Below, one piece after another: positions 40,001 to 51,537 of a stretch of 64,000 bases of DNA. The translations under genes were made by a program, and so were the position numbers. Under the pieces are notes generated by a model. The model had not been told where the DNA came from, did no database searches, and saw nothing but the letters and a program-made list of their open reading frames with translations. Every line of letters begins with the position of its first letter. Positions within the stretch are counted from its first letter, which is position 1. The stretch comes from Thunnus maccoyii (taxonomy: Eukaryota > Chordata > Actinopteri > Scombriformes > Scombridae), in NCBI RefSeq assembly GCF_910596095.1, contig NC_056546.1:14389425-14453424 (forward strand), written 5' to 3'.

Positions 40001-43000
40001 GTTACTGTTTACTCACACACAAAACAGTCTGAAAAGAACCCCAAACAGTCATGTACCTTTACTGCATTGTGTAAAAACACTCAAATGTGCCAACAGTGAG
40101 ATAAAAACCTTTAGCATAATTGCAACCATTTGAGTCCCTCAAATTTGAATCATACAAAACCTTGGTTTTTGGGTCTTTAAATATGAAAGGTACAGGTGCA
40201 GGCAACACGCTAATTAGTTCAATTAATTAGAAAAAAGGAGTACTACTGGAATGTACAAGACAGGTGAATAACCCTAATGATCTTTGAATCTCCCAAAGCA
40301 TTGCAACAGTGTTGCTGGCTTTAACACAAGCGTTGTTTATGTGTTAGTCATTGTGAATATAGACCTTTTTCACAGCAGACATTTTGACTTCTCATAGTAG
40401 GAAAATCATAGGTGTTACTAATAACATTAACAATTCTATTCAATTGTCCCGGTAAGCCATTACAGTGTGACAGTGAGCCAGCATGCATACTACCATGACC
40501 CTTAAACAGAAGCAGCTAAAATAATTTTATTATTTACTCCTGCTTTTCCAACTATGACATGTCAAAATGTGAAAAAGGCTCACTGAACATTGTGTGTATC
40601 TGTGCTGTTACTTCCACCCTTTAATTAACTGAACTTACTTATTGATTGCACCTGTGACCTGTATGTTTAAAAGCCCTCATGACTCTGTCAGCACTGATGC
40701 AAGTCTGGGGGACTGAAATGTTAGCTATTAGTCTTTTCCCCCACTTCTCGTACCATTTTATTTTTTCTCTTAGCTTACACAACTGTTATTTGAGGCTTTT
40801 TCCCCAGCTTGTTTTCTTGTCTTTTTTTTAGCTGAAAGTGCAGAGAGAGACAGGAAAATGGGTAGAGGAAGGGGTATTATGTTCAACAAAGGATGAATTG
40901 AACCATGGATGTTGTGGTTATATGGCATCGGGCAGGAGGCACCCAGTTATCTTGTCTTTTCCTACCTACGCAACAAACATTCTGTAAGCCCAGTATCCCA
41001 TTTGATTGAAGTATATTAAAGTCAAAGTTAATTAAAGTACATTATTAGTATGACAAAAGTACACCACATTCAGCAGATACTTTCAATATAAACACTTACT
41101 GATAAGTTCATTAAAGCATTTGACCTAAAGATTGAGGTTTGAATCCAGTCTCTTCTCAACAGTTAATATTGGCTTCTCTTACTCATGAATACCTAACCTT
41201 AACCAAGTAGTTTTACTTACCTAAACTGGTTTTTTAGTTTGGGAACAAAGACCACGCCTTGTACACATCCTATTTCCGCACAAAGAGTATTTAGGCACAC
41301 CTTTCCCGTTCCTTTCCCCTTCATCTCAGTTTTCACATCCCTCCCCTGAAAACCCCTTTTTTAACCTCCTCTCTCCATTGTTTGAATACAGGAACCACTG
41401 GGGGCTGAACCTAAGCTGATTGCCTGAAGAGGAAGAGATGGCTCCTCCACTCAGAGTCTTGACTCCCTTGGTTCCCTCCTCTTTCCCTCATCCCTCATCC
41501 CTCATCCCTTATCCTTTCATCCCTCAACCCTCATCCCACCATCCATTGACCCTCCCCCCATCCCTGTGGGGATGAAGAGTGAAGGTTGTTAGTGATATGT
41601 TTATATGGGTTGTTTTGGAATCCATTGAAAGACAACCTATTTAATCATTTAGTCATGAGAATTTTAATGTTGAGTGTTAGCCTAACCCCAGTCTTATTGA
41701 ATACTGTATGTTTCTGTATGTAATCTGAATGTTTCGCTGCCGAATCAGTGTTTCATGCATGTTTCAGCCTAAACAAGAGGACCAGGGAATAAACAGATAA
41801 TGTAGCTGGCACAGATACAGGAGGATATACAGATGGACTCATCATGAGAGGTTGTCTACCTGTTGCATCCTGAACAGAATGGCAAAGGAGTGGTTTTCTG
41901 TTGAGCTTTTCAGGCTAATTAAAAATCATATTCTGGTGATAGTGTGCACAAACACAAATGTTTCATATTGATAAGTTATACATCAAGACAGATCTGAGGC
42001 CCCCATATCTCGATTGCAATATGGTGCCAGCTTATGCCAAGGAAAGGACTGCATAATTAATGAAAGTATCATCAGTAACATCTACTTTAATGTGAATATA
42101 ACAAGTAACTATGAACCAGGAGGGAGTAGAACCACTGTGATTAAATTTGTAGTAGGGAACCCCCCTCCCCCCCCCCCACACACACACTTTTTTCTTGCTC
42201 TTGCATCTCTTAGTTAACAAATCAGATTCTGCCATGATTCCTATCAGCCTATCATGTTCTAGCAGCTGAACTTTAAATCTGTTCTTCCCTTTGTCGCTGT
42301 CAGCTGTCATTTCAGTGCGAATCATCATGACCCTCCTCCACCCCATTCACCCCCATTTCATCACGTCAGCGCCCAGGTCCAAGATCACCAGAGGCCCAGC
42401 TCCTCTTCTCATCATCCAGATCTCAACATTCCCTTACTCATCACCACCACCACTGTCTGGACTCCATCGGGGGATATCCTATTCTACTCTCGTCTTCAAC
42501 TCCCCCTTATAAATATGATGACATCATGATGGAATCTAACCACCAAAGACTCTTCATCTTATTATCCATGTTCAATAAAATTATTGTCACTTATAAAATT
42601 GAAGTCTCTCCTGATTGAAATTTAAATGTAGTAATGTTTATTATAGCTTGACTGAAACCCATAAAAATGACATGTTTAAAATGGTTTTCAGCACTTAGTC
42701 ATTTTCTGGGAGAGAGTGGTTATTAGTGGTAGTGGTAAAGAGTGCTGAGCATCTGCTGCCTGTTTTTAATTTTAAAAAAAACATGGCCTCAGTGTCTGAA
42801 TATCGGAAGAGAAACTTAATTGGAGAAGAAAATTGGATTGGGGAAACAGAAGTAATTTTTCCACTGTGATTTTCACAGCTGAACAGCTGAGGCCTCTGAA
42901 TTTGACACAATCTCTTCTCACTGAGACGCTCAACAGGAGCAAATGATGACAGATAAAAACCATGGAGGCTTTATTGATTCAGATTAAAACTCAAATCCCT

Positions 43001-43577
43001 GTAGACAATGCTGGGAGATTTTTGCAAGAAGCAGTGTTTTACTAAATTGAACATGTGCATGCTCACAAGGACACACTCAGACAGAAATATGAAAGAAATA
43101 ACAGACCCACCTGTCAACTGCAATAGCAAGCAATGCGTTTGTGGACACGTAGAGTGACACAGTCCGAAGATAGTTGACAGAGGCGCACAACACCAATCCA
43201 TGATCCCAGGACAGCTGTTTCACCACGTAGTAGTCCACCAGGAAAGGGCAGCACACCACTGCTACAATAAAGTCTGAGATGGCTAGGTTTGCAATCAGCA
43301 GGTTGGTGAGGTTGCGGAGCTTTTTGTAGCGTGTCAGAGTGGCAATGAATATGAAGTTTCCCAACCCACAGACAAGCATGATACAGACAAGGACCATGCC
43401 GATAACAATGGTGGCCACAAAGAAGGCCTGGCCCTGCGTGGTGTCTGGGATCTCATCCGGAGAGATGCCATAGTCCGTATCATAATTGTCCATGTAATGA
43501 TCCAACTTGCCTGCTGGGAGAGTGTCCTGCATCTCTGTGTAAGCCACTACCATGTGGCTGATGTTGGAGTCCCCCAT
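37089..43577 (-). CDS. prokr1: Prokineticin receptor, complete coding region (2 coding exons)
   Basis: Class A G-protein-coupled receptor for the AVIT peptides (prokineticins); in this family it signals mainly through Gq and calcium at the plasma membrane. Coding exons: 43111-43577 and 37089-37794, joined across a GTGGGT donor and TTTCTCCAG acceptor, 390 residues (human PROKR1 393, PROKR2 384). Visible: N-glycosylation sequon at Asn5; TM1 ~52-78 with [12 protein letters not shown]2 ~89-112 ([16 protein letters not shown]); TM3 ~127-152; DRY at 155-157, split by the intron inside the Arg codon; Cys131 and Cys214 for the extracellular disulfide; ICL3 with [22 protein letters not shown] at 293-296; NSMIN in place of NPxxY; C-tail ending EEIECIHLR. 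The receptor is certain. prokr1 rather than prokr2 rests mainly on linkage to plek and is tentative. Confidence 0.93.
40798..40950 (-). mobile_element. SINE-like repeat family C, copy 3
   Basis: Contains GTGCAGAGAGAGACAGG, GGATGAATTGAACCATGGAT (eroded B-box-like segment) and GTTGTGGTTATATGGCATC, in the same order as copies 1 and 2. Confidence 0.5.
41480..41545 (+). repeat. Short (CCCTCAT)n-type tandem repeat
   Basis: Several imperfect 7-base CCCTCAT/CCCTTAT units within the prokr intron. Confidence 0.7.
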
Positions 43578-44658
43578 GTCTTAGCATATACAGACTTATT
43601 TTGCTTTAGAAAGAGGATGAATATTTGAACAGGCTGAGTCTTCTTCGGAAACAGAAGCTCATCTTTACCTGGAACAGAAAGTTCCCATCTCAGCATTACT
43701 CATCCCAGGTCAGGATTCATAGCAACAAGACATGATCAAAACAAATTAGATGACCTCAGTGCTTCAGGCGTAATCATGCTGGCATGTGTGACATTTCTAT
43801 GATATTCTCTGATGAAAAATGTTTGTGGGTGAGGTCATTATATCTAACAAAGACCTTTATGTAATTTATTAGGACCTTGTCACTTTACAGCAAGCCAACG
43901 TCACAGATTAGGCTCAGCGTGATGACAAGGCATTTAATTTGCAGCAAATGTAGTCACTTAGGTCTCATTTATTAATGCGTATGAGGTAAAAAAAACAAAC
44001 AAAAAACTATAATTAAAAAGAACAAATTACAAGAAAGAAGTTAACACATTTTACCAGATTTAGAAGATTTGTAATGATACAGTAGCACAAGGCAAATAAC
44101 CTGGCTGCTATCCAAACACAGTATACACTCAACTACTGTAAATGTAAGCAAGACAGAGAAAGAGAGAGAGATGATGATATTCCCAAAAATTGGACTCATG
44201 ATTTCAAATAACTTGGTTTTACAATCAGGATTTATGAGACCTTCTCACTTATGTGAGGCAATGCTGGGTATGAATAAATGAAAGAGGTATTACTTAAGGA
44301 TTTAAGGAGATCAGCAATATACTATCTCTAATGCAATGCAATAAAATAAAAAATTAGTATAAATCAAATGTATTTTCAATTAGGGCTCCGAGGTAGTTTA
44401 TAAATCCAGGCTTGGCTCTATTCAGCCGCAGGGGGTCTCAATTGGAGTATTAAGCTCCTATAGATCATCACAGCCTGGAGGGGGATCACAATCTGTGAAT
44501 TTAAATCAACAGAGTAGAAAAAAAGAAACTATAAAGGTAGACCTTTAGGTGTGAGAGAGTGAGACCTTTTACCTTTATTATAAGAAATAAACCATATATA
44601 ATTTCCAGTGACAGAACGAAGTAAATGAAAACAAATCTGTTACAGTTCAAGCACTTAC

Positions 44659-44826
44659 CCGCAAACGTTGCAGAAGGTTCCGCGAGTCATGCAGCTAATA
44701 AAACCATTAAACAGCCATCTGTGTCAGGTGTGTAACGGAGCCGAAGTCCTGTATTATTGGACAATCCTCACATTGGAGACAAAAAGTCGCTTCATCAGCC
44801 TCCCTGCACATTTACTGTATCTGACA

Positions 44827-44883
<57 letters not shown>

Positions 44884-44950
44884 TCTCTCGCGCTTCTTTG
44901 AAAGGAAAAAAAAAGTTGCGTCTGTTTCTCTTCTGCTTTAAGTGATGACG
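44659..44950 (-). other. prokr1: Probable non-coding first exon of prokr
   Basis: On the minus strand GTTTGCGG|GTAAGTGC at 44658 is a near-consensus donor with no long open frame before it. The 5' end near 44950-45010 is CpG-rich (GATGACGCGCGGCGAAGACG), as expected of a promoter. The matching acceptor may be TTCTGTTCCAG at 43669-43679, giving a leader that continues to the ATG at 43577; a closer acceptor is also possible. The left boundary is well supported; the transcription start is a guess. Confidence 0.5.
44829..44889 (-). repeat. (GA)n microsatellite in prokr leader (CT on plus strand)
   Basis: About 60 bases of CT dinucleotides on the plus strand, i.e. GA in the sense strand of prokr, within the putative first exon. 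Confidence 0.95.
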
Positions 44951-45533
44951 CGCGGCGAAGACGCCACATAGCACGTCTTCTAGGAGGTGTGAACGAGGAT
45001 GGTGCGTGTGCACGTTCTGGGGGGCATCAACTACAAGATTTGGATGAATAAAACAGATTTATAAAATAACACAACAGTCTCACACTACATGAGTAGCTAC
45101 ACAGTATTATGCATGCCTCTCATTCCACTTTAAAGCGTCTCGTCTACCACCTTACACTTTATATCTCAGGTGATAGATTCTTGATTGAAAATGATATAAT
45201 TATGGAAAGGTCATAAAAGGTTGGATGGTCCTCCTTAACCATCAGAAGGGATTTGCTTTTAGCTGTGCCCCATGTTCAAACTGAGCTTAGGAAAACTGGT
45301 TTTAGTAGTAAGATTAGGCTAATTGATTTTTGGCCCACTTACAGGGGCAGTGCAAACAAGCTGTTAACACAACACTGACATATCACCAAATCTGATAATG
45401 GCAGATTTGTTAGCAAACAACCTATTTACACATCCAGCCAAACATGGAGCAACGCTGGCATTCATGTGGAGTCCTAAGTCCAATATTCACTCTACTTTTT
45501 GTTTTTCTCTCCACTTCCTCCTGAACAAAATAT

Positions 45534-45980
45534 CTGAACCTTTAGCTGCTAAATGCTCCACTATGTTCACCAGCTAAAATGGTTTGGCCCCATAATGGCC
45601 CAAATCCATAGTCCATGCCCAAATCCAGCAGGCCAGAAGACATAACTCGGTCCAAGTACAGTTGCAAGATTGTTGCCAAACCTGGTTTTAATGACACCCC
45701 AGAATTGGCCCCAGTACACTGCTGAAACTGAACCAGCATTGCCAGCATAGGGCTGCAATTGCCCCAACAAAAATGGCAGAACTAGCCTATACTGGTCTGA
45801 GTCTAGGTGCCAAAACCTGACTGACACTACCAGCATTGGGCTGCAATCATCCCAATAAAATTGCCAGAACCGGTCTGTATGTAAACCAGTTGACAGCCTG
45901 TAAAAAGTAATGACTGATCCAGTATTCTGCCAGAGCTACCCCAACACCTGCCTGTGACTGACCTTGTATATTGCCAGAAC
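45534..45980 (-). repeat. Degenerate tandem repeat, unit ~90-100 bp
   Basis: The segment with ACCAGCATTGCCAGCATAGG, CTGCAATTGCCCCAACAAAA and TGGCAGAACTAGCC near 45730-45790 is followed about 95 bases on by ACCAGCATTGGGCTGCAATC and CCAATAAAATTGCCAGAACC. Earlier units are more eroded. It resembles the GGCCCA/CTGGCA-rich repeats common in fish. The 80-90-codon minus-strand frames are by-products. Confidence 0.5.
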
Positions 45981-47947
45981 TAAGAACGGTTTGATTAGCA
46001 ATACAAAACCACATATTTAATAAAAACAAGGACCTTTCCCTTTACCAATGCAATATTAGCTTCTTTGTTAAATACACTTACATAATGTAACACAGAATTT
46101 AAAACATTTTTTGTTCAGCATAACACTGAAACTCTAGTTGTAATGACTTGCTTTTGATATTTAGAGTGAACACAAATTATTCATTTTATTGAACAGAAAA
46201 ACAATTTTTAAATTTCAAACTACCAAAATTATTGTCAAGTGCACAATGTATGTTTGATACATTAAAGATCCACTCCAGACATGATTTAGGATATATAAAA
46301 AATACCTTTTTGAATAATTTGTCTAACATACTCACATATTTCTTAAAATTACATCTACTCCTTGTCCCTCATTGAGCAATCCAGAATCTATTAGTATACA
46401 AATATTTTTCATTTAAAAGAAGTCTCCGATTTCACTGAAAATCCATTCTTAGTGTTTCCACAAGTTCAAGTTTCCACATCACACTTGCAAGATGAATGTG
46501 AAAACAGCCTTCTAGCATCAAACTCTGCACTTACTGTTCTTCAATCTGCACAGTGCAGCTCAAACATCAAAGTGAAGTAACAAGTGATTTTTTTTCGTGG
46601 CATTCCCTCCCCACCCCTGCATTACCCCATGCCTACCCCCATAACACTCATACATGTGTTACTTTTTCAGTTAAAAATGACACCATGAATATCTGTTATA
46701 AGGATTTATTTTAACATACAAACAAGTAAACAAGTAACATAACTGCAAAATATGCCCATGAACGAATCTTATGGCACCCTTCTCAAGCAAGCCGCTGTGA
46801 ACCTTGATACACAGATATACACAAAGATGGACAGACAGACAGACAGACAAATAGAATTCTCCCATGACCATTTTTATATTGCAGTACTTTGAGTTATTGT
46901 TCGCTGTAACCGTTCCTCCTGTCTACACTGGCCATGAAGAAATCCCCTCCGGATGTTATTCCAATACAAGACATGACGGACAAATCCAAAGTCCTCATTC
47001 TGTGCAGGAATTACTACCAAAGTTCAGCTGATGATAATATGATAATTCATCAGTAGCAGTTAGTACAAAATTCCCTCTTTGTGTGACAATCCTTCTGCCA
47101 CAGCTCAGCAAGGAAACAGTCTATGGAAACAGATGGAGGGAATACTGCACTAAAAATATTAATTCTGAATAAACCCACTTGATTGGTTTAACTGAAAATG
47201 CTGAAGCCTTATATGAGCTTTGGCTAGATTTTGTCCCCCATCACTTACATGGGAATTGCTTTAGAATCTCTTCTCTTCCAGTGTGGACAGAGGGAAGAAT
47301 TACAACAATCAATCATTTTTTCAAGATACATGAGGACGTGTCAGTATTGTTTTATGACAGACTTGAAAAATGTGAACCTATCCTTTAAGACCTGATGATG
47401 GGTAGTGTAAGATGTGCCTTGTGCATGTCTGGAAGGAAATTGATGACAATATAATTATCTGCTACTGAGCCTGAACTATTTGTTAAAGACACAAATAAGC
47501 ATCAGAAAAGCATATAAATAACTGAAAAAGGAAGAATTAGCTAGTATCCCCAATAATATTTTAGTAGTTTTTCTTCATCCTGTTCCATCTTTTACTATCA
47601 GTAAACACTGGCTGAAACTGAAGCTGAGCCTCACTATCACCCTATATTAAAGATTTTTTTAAAAATGAGCACTGAATCAAATGACAACCTCTAATTTCAA
47701 AAAGTTGCTTGTACTGTCTATCCAGACAGCTACAGTATACTGTGATTTCATGGAGTATGGCAATCCAAGGGGTTTAGGAACTGCCAGTTTATCATTCAGG
47801 GTTCATTCAAGAAAACTGAATGGTGAAATTGAGAAACAAACACACAAAAACAACCCTATATGAACTTCAAACTTCTCATTTTGACAAAACACCAAAAGAG
47901 GAAATCTTGTGCTACATGCAAGTCTGCACTTCCCTGTTACAGCATGT
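45981..47947. other. Intergenic, candidate 3' region of the small minus-strand gene
   Basis: AT-rich. A short (GACA)n at 46829-46850 may be the tail of a SINE or LINE. No exon is recognised; the 3' untranslated region of the gene at 47948-52090 should lie at the right end. Confidence 0.35.
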
Positions 47948-50900
47948 CTACAATGACATCCACTCAAAGTCAATAGGTTTTCTAATGAATGTACTTATTG
48001 GTTGATATATCCATGCAGCCTCTTTAACTTTGAGCTTGTCTGTCTGTGGGCCCAAGAAATACCTGTAAACAAAAGACAAAGAGGAAAACTTTTAGTTTAA
48101 TGTGCAGTTGTTGCTTGTTGCCCCAAAGCACATGCAATAGTATTACGTTTGTCAGAACACCCAAAACAGTTAATTGAGAGTGATATTTACATCATTTACA
48201 TAATCTTTAACTGGCTCCTGGACCAGCCAGCAGGGGTCACTAATGCAGTGATCTGATCTGGTTTCATGTGGTTTTATAATGCATGTTAAAGGATTTGGTT
48301 GGCGATTTTCTGTGTTATTTTTACTGTCAGAGCAAAATCAACAATGAACTCATCCTACTTGCAAGTATTGTGTGTGTATCCAAAGCTTGATATATCTTAT
48401 TCCTTGGTGCTGCAGAGCTCCGATGTTGTCCAAAAACTATTAAAATAACGCCATGAGCCACATTTTTGTGGGTGATGATTTTTAGTCTTTGGAGTCGTTT
48501 CTAAACAAGCTACGTAGCCACAGTCTTAAGTGACGAAGGAACATTTCACCCAGAGCAGCGGTGTGGCTCATTGACGTGTTTTTAATAGTTTCTGGAGCAA
48601 GAGTTATGTGGTAATAATTACTCTGGTATATGTCGGGACTGGATGCCACCAGGAACTCCAGTCACCCAACCACCCCTAGTGTAAACTGTTGATAAAACTA
48701 GGCATAGTTAGCAACAAGCCAAAAGCAGTGGAGACGTAAGCTGGAATGTTAAGAGAACTAGCCAGCACTCATGTACAATATTAATTTAAAGATAATATTA
48801 ACTTCTGATGAATTCCAAGTGCTTGAGGCATCTTCAGCATAGTGCAAAATGAAATTGTAGTAGCTTATAAAGAATGCTGCCATACCTCTGGTAAAGTCCT
48901 GAGGTCTCACGAGCACTTGACCTTAAATAGATGTCATTCAAGACCTCAGCTTCATTATGTCCCCTGAAAAAAACAAGATGTACCCATCATGTCTTACTAT
49001 ACAAAGACCAGCAATGTGAGGTTGGCTATATATTGAATATCGACATAACCTTGGGCAATAAAGCAAGGGTTGCCTGGTGCCACAGTACATTAAACATCAG
49101 TGCTATGGCACAAGCCTGCAAAATAAAACTGAACTGTGACATTCCGCACATAGAGTAGCATTTATCTTAGAATTGCAGCAGCTTGCAGCTTTGCCTAAAT
49201 GACACCAAGTTGAAACAGAGTAGGATCCCAAAGCAAAAATACTAAACTGAGCCAGTATATCCATCATATACAGTACATTTACAGCATTGTCAGAACTTGA
49301 ACACATGGGATCTACTGGACAACTCCGGTAGAGATCACTCCATTGTAAGATGACTTAAATATACACATAAAGCACGTACCATGTTACGTTAAGCTGAGTC
49401 CTTACCACAAAAAAACCCAACCCAGACCCTTTGCTGCATGTCATCCCCTCTGCCTATATGCCATCCTTCCTGTCTCTCCTCGCTATACCTGTCTAATAAA
49501 GTGAAAATGCCTTAAAAATAATCTTAAAAAAAAGCCTCAGCAGATGTTTTCAATATGTTATTTAAACTCAGGATAGTTTGTTCTGTTACAGGATCTGTCC
49601 ACAACACCGTCACCTTCGCCCCTCCCTTTCCTCCATACACACAGATGACAGTGAAGATGGATTTTAACTGTACCTTTTATATTAGTGCCAGGCTAGGGGA
49701 ACAGAACTAGGTTAAAAATTATTAAGGTGTGTATATGTGTGATTTGTGTGTTACAGAAGAACAGAGCTGTTGACAAGACAAGGAGGACAGGAGACAAGTT
49801 TTTTCCATACATTAATTGAGATGTTTAATTTTTTTAATGATTGTTTAAAAGGCCAACAAGATATCTTTGTTTTGCCTTCACTGATATAATTACTTGGCCA
49901 GTTTGTTATATGCAACGTCTTAACTTTCATTTTCATTCATTCAGTCCTCATTTTTTTGTTGGCCAGTTGGTTTTGTTCAACTTCTTTAGAGTTAAAAAGA
50001 AAAATGTAAAAGTCACAGTATTTTTGAAATGGTTGCCTATGAAATGCAAAATAAATTCCAAATTCAAATTCCAATTGGACATTGCACACTACTGAGCCAA
50101 GGTTCACAATTATCATTATTTTGCACCGTTACTTCTCTGCAAAGTTATAGCTACCTACTAATTCCTACTTCTACCTACTTCCATTTTCTTCTTCTTCTTT
50201 AGATTATTTTTATATGTATTGATGTTCCTTTTGACAGTTATTTATATTTTGTTATATTGTCCATTACTAAACAAATATTCCATCAGCTTCTTCATTTCAG
50301 TCCAGTTATCCTGGCTGAGTAAAGTCCTTGAGTCTCCACTCTCACATTTGCCATCCAGGTGTGTCCCAATCAGTCCACAATGTCCAAGCCTCAACCTGGT
50401 TATGACAACTCAATCTTTTCTTTTGCACGTAAAATTGCTTTTTCCGCTATTTTCTATATTGTAAAGTAAGACTTCCCCATATTTTCTTTTTCGCATGTCT
50501 TCTGCCACATTTCTTTGACTGACTTGTTTATGACAGCCAATATTGTAGGGCAATTTCTATTCTATCATCGTGAGCAGCATTCTTTGACAAGTAGCTAATC
50601 TGCTTCCTTGTTTCCCTCCACACCCATGTATGCTGCTACCCAAATAAAACCCACCTCACACACCACCTTATGAATTCTATTTAATGTTTGATAGGATCTC
50701 TGTCAATATATCAGATCTGGACTTCGATTTGATTTCTCTTATTGTAGTTAAAGCTAGTGCTGAATCACTGCATATGACTTCAGTTATCTGGTTTATTGTC
50801 CTACTACCAAAGTACCCATAATATTGCCAGCATTTCTGCTGTGAATACTGACATCTCAGTAGAAATTCTGTGTCTGCTTTGTATTCTTCATTCGGGATTG

Positions 50901-51481
50901 GTTACTCCAAATGCCACTTTCCCACTCTCTGGATCCTTTGATCCATCTGTATAAATCTGTAAATATGAATTCCATTCTTGTTGCAGATGAGACTTTGACT
51001 ACTTCTCCTGATTTCTTTCTTTTGTTATTATTCAGTATGCATAGATCAACTTCAGGTTCTGGGATTAGCCATGATGGTACAACTGACCAACAGACTGGAG
51101 GGCACACATTAATATTAATAATACCAACATTCTCCGCCTTAGATTTTAGCTCTTTTCCAAAGTTTGTTTTGGCCTTTCGCGCTCTACTTCTGTTTTAAGA
51201 GACGCAATTGAATTTCTGTCCAATCAGCATATGTTGACTGGGTGGCGCGCAATTTCCACTGGGTGGCAGTACAGGCTGACTGGATATGTGGTGTGCAGTT
51301 TGAGTGGGGTTTTGAATGAAATGGCACTCCATAGCAAACTATTGGCACCAGGCACATTTAACCGTAGGATTCTCCACAACAGACACCAGGGTTTTTTTTA
51401 CAAAAATATCTTTCACAGAGAGATTGTCCTGCACACTTTGTCGATTATTGAGGCAGCGTGGCGGTTGCACCATAGCGTTGG

Positions 51482-51537
<56 letters not shown>

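Larger units (their letters stand above)
37795..43110 (-). other. prokr intron between coding exons
   Basis: 5.3-kb intron. It holds a SINE-like copy at 40798-40950, a CTTTCCCTAA-type remnant at 41190-41230, a CCCTCAT minisatellite at 41480-41545 and a possible transposon end near 42290-42610. No further exon is recognised. Confidence 0.6.

Noticed and set aside
45567..45836. 89-codon minus-strand frame (MLVVSVRFWHLD..)
   Set aside because: By-product of the degenerate ~95-bp tandem repeat.
51339..51533. Minus-strand frame starting MVQPPRCLNNRQ, considered as another exon of the small gene
   Set aside because: No donor in the phase needed by exon 2, its upstream part is CA repeat, and the frame ends in a stop.
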